DNA of 64,000 nucleotides from Gammaproteobacteria bacterium. Lineage in GTDB: Bacteria; Pseudomonadota; Gammaproteobacteria; Competibacterales; Competibacteraceae. Position numbers and translations under genes: made by a program. Location of the stretch: positions 1,525,501 through 1,589,500 of the forward strand of contig JACKNC010000001.1 in the NCBI GenBank assembly GCA_024235095.1. Reading direction: 5' to 3'. Shown here piece after piece: positions 60,014 through 64,000 of the stretch. Every line of letters begins with the position of its first letter. The stretch's first letter is position 1. The notes under the pieces were generated by a model. The model saw only the letters and a list, made by a program, of their open reading frames with translations. It did no database searches and was not told where the DNA came from.

Positions 60014-60838
60014 ATGAAAGCAACCACGACTTCCCGTTGGCGACGCCGTCGGCGCTACGGGCGTTTGGCATTCGATGCGCTGGCCTTCCTGGCCGTCTTG
60101 CTGGGATTAGGCTGGCTTCTCGTTGAAGGCGCGAGCGCCCTGCATTACAACTGGCAATGGTACCGGATTCCGCAATACCTCTACCGCATCGAGGAGGGCG
60201 TGTTTTACCCCGGCCCCCTCTTGCGCGGACTGGGCGTGACGCTGGAACTAACCGGCTGGAGTTTGCTGCTGACTCTGATTTTCGGTTTGGCGGCGGCGTT
60301 GCTGCAACGCTCCTCCTCTTGGGCGGCCCACGCTGTGGCGCGCATCTATGTTGAAATCGTGCGCAACACCCCCCTGCTCGTGCAGCTTTACCTGGTTTAT
60401 TTCGTTCTCGCGCCTATTTTGGACCTGGATCGTTTCGTGGCGGCGGTGCTGGCCCTAGCGATTTTCGAGGGCGCTTTCGCTGCGGAAATTTTCCGCGCCG
60501 GCATCGAGGCGATTCCCAAAGGCCAGTGGGAAGCCGCCCGCGCGCTCGGGTTGTCGTCCCCTGCCGTTTACCGCCTGGTCATTCTGCCCCAGGCCATCCG
60601 TCTGGTGCTGCCGCCGCTGACCGGCTTGGCCGTGTCGCTGATCAAGCATTCCGCCCTGGTCAGCGTAATCGCTGTGGCCGATCTGACCACTGAGGGGCGT
60701 AATCTGATCGCCGACACTTTCATGACTTTTGAACTCTGGTTCATGGTCGCCGCGCTGTACCTGACACTGACCATCAGCCTGTCCTTAGTGGTGAGCGAAC
60801 TGGAGCGCCGCCTGCCGGTGCGCGGTGCCGGGCATTAA
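60014..60838 (+). CDS. Polar amino-acid ABC transporter permease, first subunit
   Basis: The 274 residues (ATG at 60014; TTG at 60005 is the alternative) have a basic start, a periplasmic loop with IPQYLYRIEEGVFYPGPLLR, and the HisM/GlnP-type permease core: AIFEGAFAAEIFRAGIEAIP and KGQWEAARALGLSSPAVYRL near 173-192 (the EAA loop that contacts the ATPase), then LPPLTGLAVSLIKHSALVSV. About five spans are seen. It partners with the next permease, which overlaps it. The ATPase and the binding protein are not in the window. Confidence 0.87.
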   Translation: MKATTTSRWRRRRRYGRLAFDALAFLAVLLGLGWLLVEGASALHYNWQWYRIPQYLYRIEEGVFYPGPLLRGLGVTLELTGWSLLLTLIFGLAAALLQRSSSWAAHAVARIYVEIVRNTPLLVQLYLVYFVLAPILDLDRFVAAVLALAIFEGAFAAEIFRAGIEAIPKGQWEAARALGLSSPAVYRLVILPQAIRLVLPPLTGLAVSLIKHSALVSVIAVADLTTEGRNLIADTFMTFELWFMVAALYLTLTISLSLVVSELERRLPVRGAGH

Positions 60839-60839
60839 A

Positions 60840-61721
60840 ATGCCGCCGCGCAAGTTGCGTTTTGGTCGACTGGACGCCCTCATTCTGGCGGTCGTTTTCG
60901 GACTGATCGGCTACATTTCCTATCGAGCGCAATTCCATTTCCACTACAATTGGAATTGGCAGCTCATTCCCGGTTATTTCGCGCGCCATGACCCCGATTC
61001 CGGGCGCTTGGCGCTTAATCTGCTCGGACAGGGTTTTCTGGCGACCGTGCGACTCGCGATCTGGGGTGGACTACTAGCGGCGCTGATCGGCGGGGTGATA
61101 GGAGTCTGTCGCGTAGCCAACAGCCTGTTTTTACGGCTGCTCAGCCTGACTTATGTTGGACTGATCCGTAACATCCCGCCTTTGGTGTTCATCTTCATCT
61201 TCTACTTTTTCATCAGTGGTCAGCTGATGCCGTTGCTGGATATAGAAGGACGGATCAGCAACGCGGATTCAGAAACGCTGAACGTGCTGGCGATCCTCTT
61301 CGGTCCGCCAGCCTTGCTACCCAATTTTCTGTCCGGATTGATCTGCCTGGCGCTGTTCGAAGGCGCTTACGTGGCGGAAATCATCCGCGCCGGCATTGAA
61401 GCGGTGCCCAAAGGCCAATGGGAGGCGGCCAGGGCGCTGGGGATGCATTCCGGTCAGACGATGAGCAAAATTGTGTTGCCCCAGGCGCTAACTAAAATGG
61501 TTCCGCCACTCGCCGGCCAATTCATCTCACTGGTTAAAGATTCATCATTAATTTCATTGATTTCTATTCAGGAGCTGACCTTTGCAGGAACCGAACTAGC
61601 GGTGTCTTCCGGACGAGTATTCGAGGTGTGGCTGACGGTGGCGGCTCTCTATTTCCTATTATGTTTTGGACTGGCGCGGCTGTTTGGCGAGGTGGAGCGG
61701 CATTTAAGCCAACATCGTTAA
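60840..61721 (+). CDS. Polar amino-acid ABC transporter permease, second subunit
   Basis: The 293 residues (ATG at 60840, two bases after the preceding stop) have the same architecture: an N-terminal span (LDALILAVVFGLIGYISY), a periplasmic region with HYNWNWQLIPGYFARHDPDS, then four to five spans with FEGAYVAEIIRAGIEAVPKG and QWEAARALGMHSGQTMSKIV. It resembles AapQ/GltJ-type permeases. In typical operons (aapJQMP) the order is binding protein, two permeases, ATPase. Here no ATPase gene follows; 75 bp downstream a fragment of an unrelated gene begins. Confidence 0.87.
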   Translation: MPPRKLRFGRLDALILAVVFGLIGYISYRAQFHFHYNWNWQLIPGYFARHDPDSGRLALNLLGQGFLATVRLAIWGGLLAALIGGVIGVCRVANSLFLRLLSLTYVGLIRNIPPLVFIFIFYFFISGQLMPLLDIEGRISNADSETLNVLAILFGPPALLPNFLSGLICLALFEGAYVAEIIRAGIEAVPKGQWEAARALGMHSGQTMSKIVLPQALTKMVPPLAGQFISLVKDSSLISLISIQELTFAGTELAVSSGRVFEVWLTVAALYFLLCFGLARLFGEVERHLSQHR

Positions 61722-61796
61722 TGGTTCATATTTGCTGATGACGCCGATGCATAGAACAGGCTGTAATGAATTGCGATAGAAATAATATATTTTTAA

Positions 61797-61976
61797 ATTA
61801 ATAACTTTGATCTTAATCTGCGCGAACGGGCCGAGGCGTTGCTCAAGCGGTCGCGCGAGGAGCAGATTGATTTCTCCCCGGGCGAAATTGCGCGCTTGCT
61901 TCATGATCTCTCAGTACATCAAATCGAACTGGAACTCCAAAACGAGGAATTGGGTACTGGTTCAGTCCAGTTGTAA
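61797..61976 (+). pseudogene. Fragment of a PAS-type sensor histidine kinase
   Basis: The plus frame from 61797 to the stop at 61974-61976 reads NFDLNLRERAEALLKRSREE, then GEIARLLHDLSVHQIELELQ and NEEL. This is the signature that precedes PAS domains in many hybrid sensor kinases (LLHELQVHQIELEMQNEEL). No ATG, GTG or TTG precedes it, and the next residues (GTGSVQL*) are foreign. So both ends are lost. It lies between the permease operon and the transposase debris. Confidence 0.65.
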
Positions 61977-62042
61977 TTTAACCTCTTATTTTTATAATTA
62001 AAAGCCAAAAATAGGTAGGCTTTGAATTCGAAAGATCTGTTC

Positions 62043-62383
62043 TCATGAAAGCGCCTTCTTCAGGATGCCCAAAGCCACGGCGGGTACTTGCTGAGTCGTG
62101 AAGTGTGTACGAATAAAATGATGAACGATCTAAAATAGATCTAAAGTTCTTTGTAAACCGGTCTTCTTTTTAGCATAGGTATTGGTTTTCCGTCGATAAG
62201 CGGAATTACGTCGCCGAAGTGAGGCATTAAACGCCTCGGCATGATTCGCGTGAATCTCGGGATCGGAGAGATTTTGTGAGGTTTCGGGATGCTCTGCGCA
62301 AGGGGCCTCATATTTTGGGTGTTTACGGCCTCGCCAATTGCCGCCTAGCCCAGTGGCGATCAGGGCTTTCGCTGATTCTGCTA
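62043..62383 (-). pseudogene. Broken transposase 3' fragment (IS1-like by recall)
   Basis: The minus strand reads EIHANHAEAFNASLRRRNSA, then YRRKTNTYAKKKTGLQRTLD followed by a TAG in the frame (62151-62153). After it the same frame goes on with IVHHFIRTHFTTQQVPAVAL and GILKKALS to a stop at 62043. In the intact protein the TAG position is a Trp. The upstream end is cut by the IS630 element at 62384. The family is known to me from recall as a common transposase end; the exact IS family is uncertain. Confidence 0.65.
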
Positions 62384-63555
62384 GTGGGCTGACACAGAAG
62401 TTTTGACAGGTTCAGAGGTTTCTAGGTCCACCGGGGTTTCAGAAGATTTCAAGGGAGGATAGAGGCGCTTGAGTTTGACCCGGGCCAAGTCGGTGCCGAA
62501 CTGCCAGTGGATTTTGGTCTGACGTAGGTTGCGTGGGCCTTGCCAAGCGGCGATTTCCTTCCGCAAAGTTTCGAGGTTCGCAATGCGGCGATTCAAACAC
62601 TGGCCGGCGAGAACAGCGAACTCACATTCCGCCATATTGAGCCAACTGCCATGCTTGGGGGTGTAATGAAATTCGAGCTTGCGGGTGATCCGGCGGGCTT
62701 CCTCTGGAGAAAAGACACTATACAAGGCCGCAGGAGTGTGGGTATTGAGGTTATCCACGACCAACCGGATTCGCTCCGCCTTCGGAAAGTACACATCAAC
62801 GAGTTGCTGCATTTGCTGGGCAAAATCGCGTTTGGTGCGCTGTTTCGTGACATTAACATGACGCCACCCGCGCAAGGGTTGTACGAATAGAAATAAATTG
62901 GCGGTGCCTTCGCGTTTGTATTCACAGTCATAGCGCGCCGGTTGACCCGGGCGGGCGGGTTGAGGACAGCGGGTTTCGCTGGTCAATTGCACCGGACTTT
63001 CATCGAAGCACACTTGGGGGTATTGAGGATCATCGGGTTCGGCGTACAGGTCCAACACATCCTCCATATGCCAAACATAATCGGGACTGACACTGGGAAT
63101 ACACCATTCTTGACGTTGCCAGGGTTTGAGGTCGTTTTTTTAAGGATGCGCCGCACACTCTCACGGGAAATGGCTTCGATGGGCCGGAGTTCCATGAAGC
63201 GGTCCGCTAACAATTGGAGAGTCCACTGACAACGGCCAGCGGGCGGGGTACTACAGGCCAAGGCGACCAGAAAGGCGGCCTGTTTGCCGGTCAAGGCCGG
63301 GGGCAAACCGACTCGTGGCCGCTCGCTTAACGCCGCCAGCAACCCTTCGTCGACAAACCGTTGACGGGTACGATGAACGGTCGAAATCCCCAAGTGAAGG
63401 CTTTGGGCAATGGCCTCATCCGTCGCCCCTTCCGCAGCCTGCAGCAACACATGGGCACGGGCAACCTTGCGCGCCGCTGCCTTGCCTTTATGAATGACCT
63501 TCAGCAGGTCTTCCCGCTCCTCTTCAGTTAGATCAACCAGATACTTGTGGGCCAT
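62381..63555 (-). CDS. IS630 family transposase, copy 2 (two frames)
   Basis: The reading frames are the reverse of those in copy 1 and encode the same proteins. The helix-turn-helix frame starts at the ATG at 63555 and the DDE frame ends at 62381. The frame change is at the same seven-A run (plus-strand T run at 63135-63141). The terminal stop TAG is made from the flanking TA and base 62381. The presence of the same frame change in both copies argues against a sequencing error. Confidence 0.87.
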
Positions 63556-63626
63556 GGTGATTCCTCCTGTTGATCTCAACCATAGGGCACCCACCGCTAC
63601 CTGTCAAAACTTCTGTGTCAGCCCAC
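62384..63626 (-). mobile_element. IS630-family insertion sequence, copy 2 (inverted)
   Basis: This is 1243 bp, the same length as copy 1. It has the same terminal repeats and TA flanks at 62382-62383 and 63627-63628, and it lies in the opposite orientation. It has inserted at the edge of the transposase debris, about 100 bp before miaB. With copy 1 it bounds about 15 kb (47.2-62.4 kb) as inverted repeats. Confidence 0.95.
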
Positions 63627-63724
63627 TAGGGGAAAATCCGACTTGAGAGACGATATCATCCCGCCTAGCGCCTCCAGCAAAGCGATGCTATAGTTTTTCG
63701 CGTTTTTATCGTTTAATTCCTGCC

Positions 63725-64000
63725 ATGACTCGCAAACTCTATATCCAGACCCACGGCTGCCAGATGAACGAATACGATTCCGCCCGGATGGCGGACGTAT
63801 TACGCGCAGTCTGCGGTCTTGAACGCACCGATCAGCCGGATCAGGCGGATGTGCTGCTGCTCAATACCTGCTCGATCCGCGAAAAGGCCCAAGAAAAGGT
63901 TTTCTCGCTGCTGGGAACTTGGAAGGCGCTGAAAACCCGGCGGCCGCATATCGTCATCGGCGTGGGCGGCTGCGTAGCGAGCCAGGAAGGCGAAGCGCTG
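63725..64000 (+). CDS. miaB: tRNA-2-methylthio-N6-dimethylallyladenosine synthase, N-terminal part
   Basis: The ATG at 63725 opens a frame to the window edge (92 codons). The MiaB/MTTase N-terminal domain is clear: LYIQTHGCQMNEYDSARMAD with the first Cys of the auxiliary 4Fe-4S cluster, LLLNTCSIREKAQEKVFSLL with the second, and GVGGCVASQEGE with the third. MiaB is a radical-SAM enzyme that methylthiolates tRNA A37. The radical-SAM CxxxCxxC motif lies beyond the window. The IS630 copy ends 98 bp upstream, so the promoter lies in that gap or is supplied by the element. Confidence 0.95.
   Translation, partial: MTRKLYIQTHGCQMNEYDSARMADVLRAVCGLERTDQPDQADVLLLNTCSIREKAQEKVFSLLGTWKALKTRRPHIVIGVGGCVASQEGEAL

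Overview
This window looks like chromosome of a gammaproteobacterium with roughly 57-60% GC. The reasons are the gene order rpsT / murJ-ribF-ileS, E. coli-type opgG/opgH, class II pyrC, YheS-type ABC-F, lutABC, ilvB-ilvH-ilvC-pssA and miaB. A phasin points to polyhydroxyalkanoate storage. Together with a remnant of an N-type F-ATPase operon and many GC-rich palindromic repeats this would fit a Competibacter-like organism, but that name is a guess from recall and was not tested.

Layout. 0-8.5 kb: end of an MmgE/PrpD gene, a CHAD protein, an opgG-X-opgH operon for osmoregulated periplasmic glucans, only the beta and epsilon genes of an N-type ATPase, then a BtuF-like protein. 8.6-20.2 kb: housekeeping genes (rpsT, murJ, ribF, ileS, pyrC, phasin, argB) and the lactate-utilisation operon lutABC. 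20.6-38.8 kb: an accessory surface-glycan region. It holds an ABC exporter pair, large multidomain glycosyltransferases (one fused to a sulfotransferase-like domain), a membrane protein, two secreted proteins of unknown function, a separate sulfotransferase, several GT2/GT4 enzymes and a DUF2304 protein. Repeats and gene fragments are scattered through it. 38.8-45 kb: tcdA-tatD-araC on the minus strand, a divergent GMC oxidoreductase and a CPA-type antiporter.

45-48.3 kb: a chemoreceptor gene cut in two by an IS630-family element. 48.6-61.7 kb: proS, a DUF4124 protein, ilvBH, two tandem paralogous PD-(D/E)XK-like proteins, ilvC, pssA, yheS, moeB, a cyclic-nucleotide-binding protein and two polar amino-acid ABC permeases. 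61.8-63.6 kb: a graveyard with a sensor-kinase fragment, a broken transposase fragment and a second copy of the same IS630 element in opposite orientation. The window ends inside miaB.

The most notable observations are: the paralogous nuclease-like pair inside the branched-chain amino-acid operon; the palindromic repeat that has become an in-frame insert in tcdA, and relatives of it that begin at the stop codons of two other genes; the exact reconstruction of the IS-split chemoreceptor; a 20-bp-phased direct repeat between araC and the GMC gene; the uncharacterised gene between opgG and opgH; and the truncated N-ATPase operon. I found no CRISPR array, tRNA or rRNA gene.
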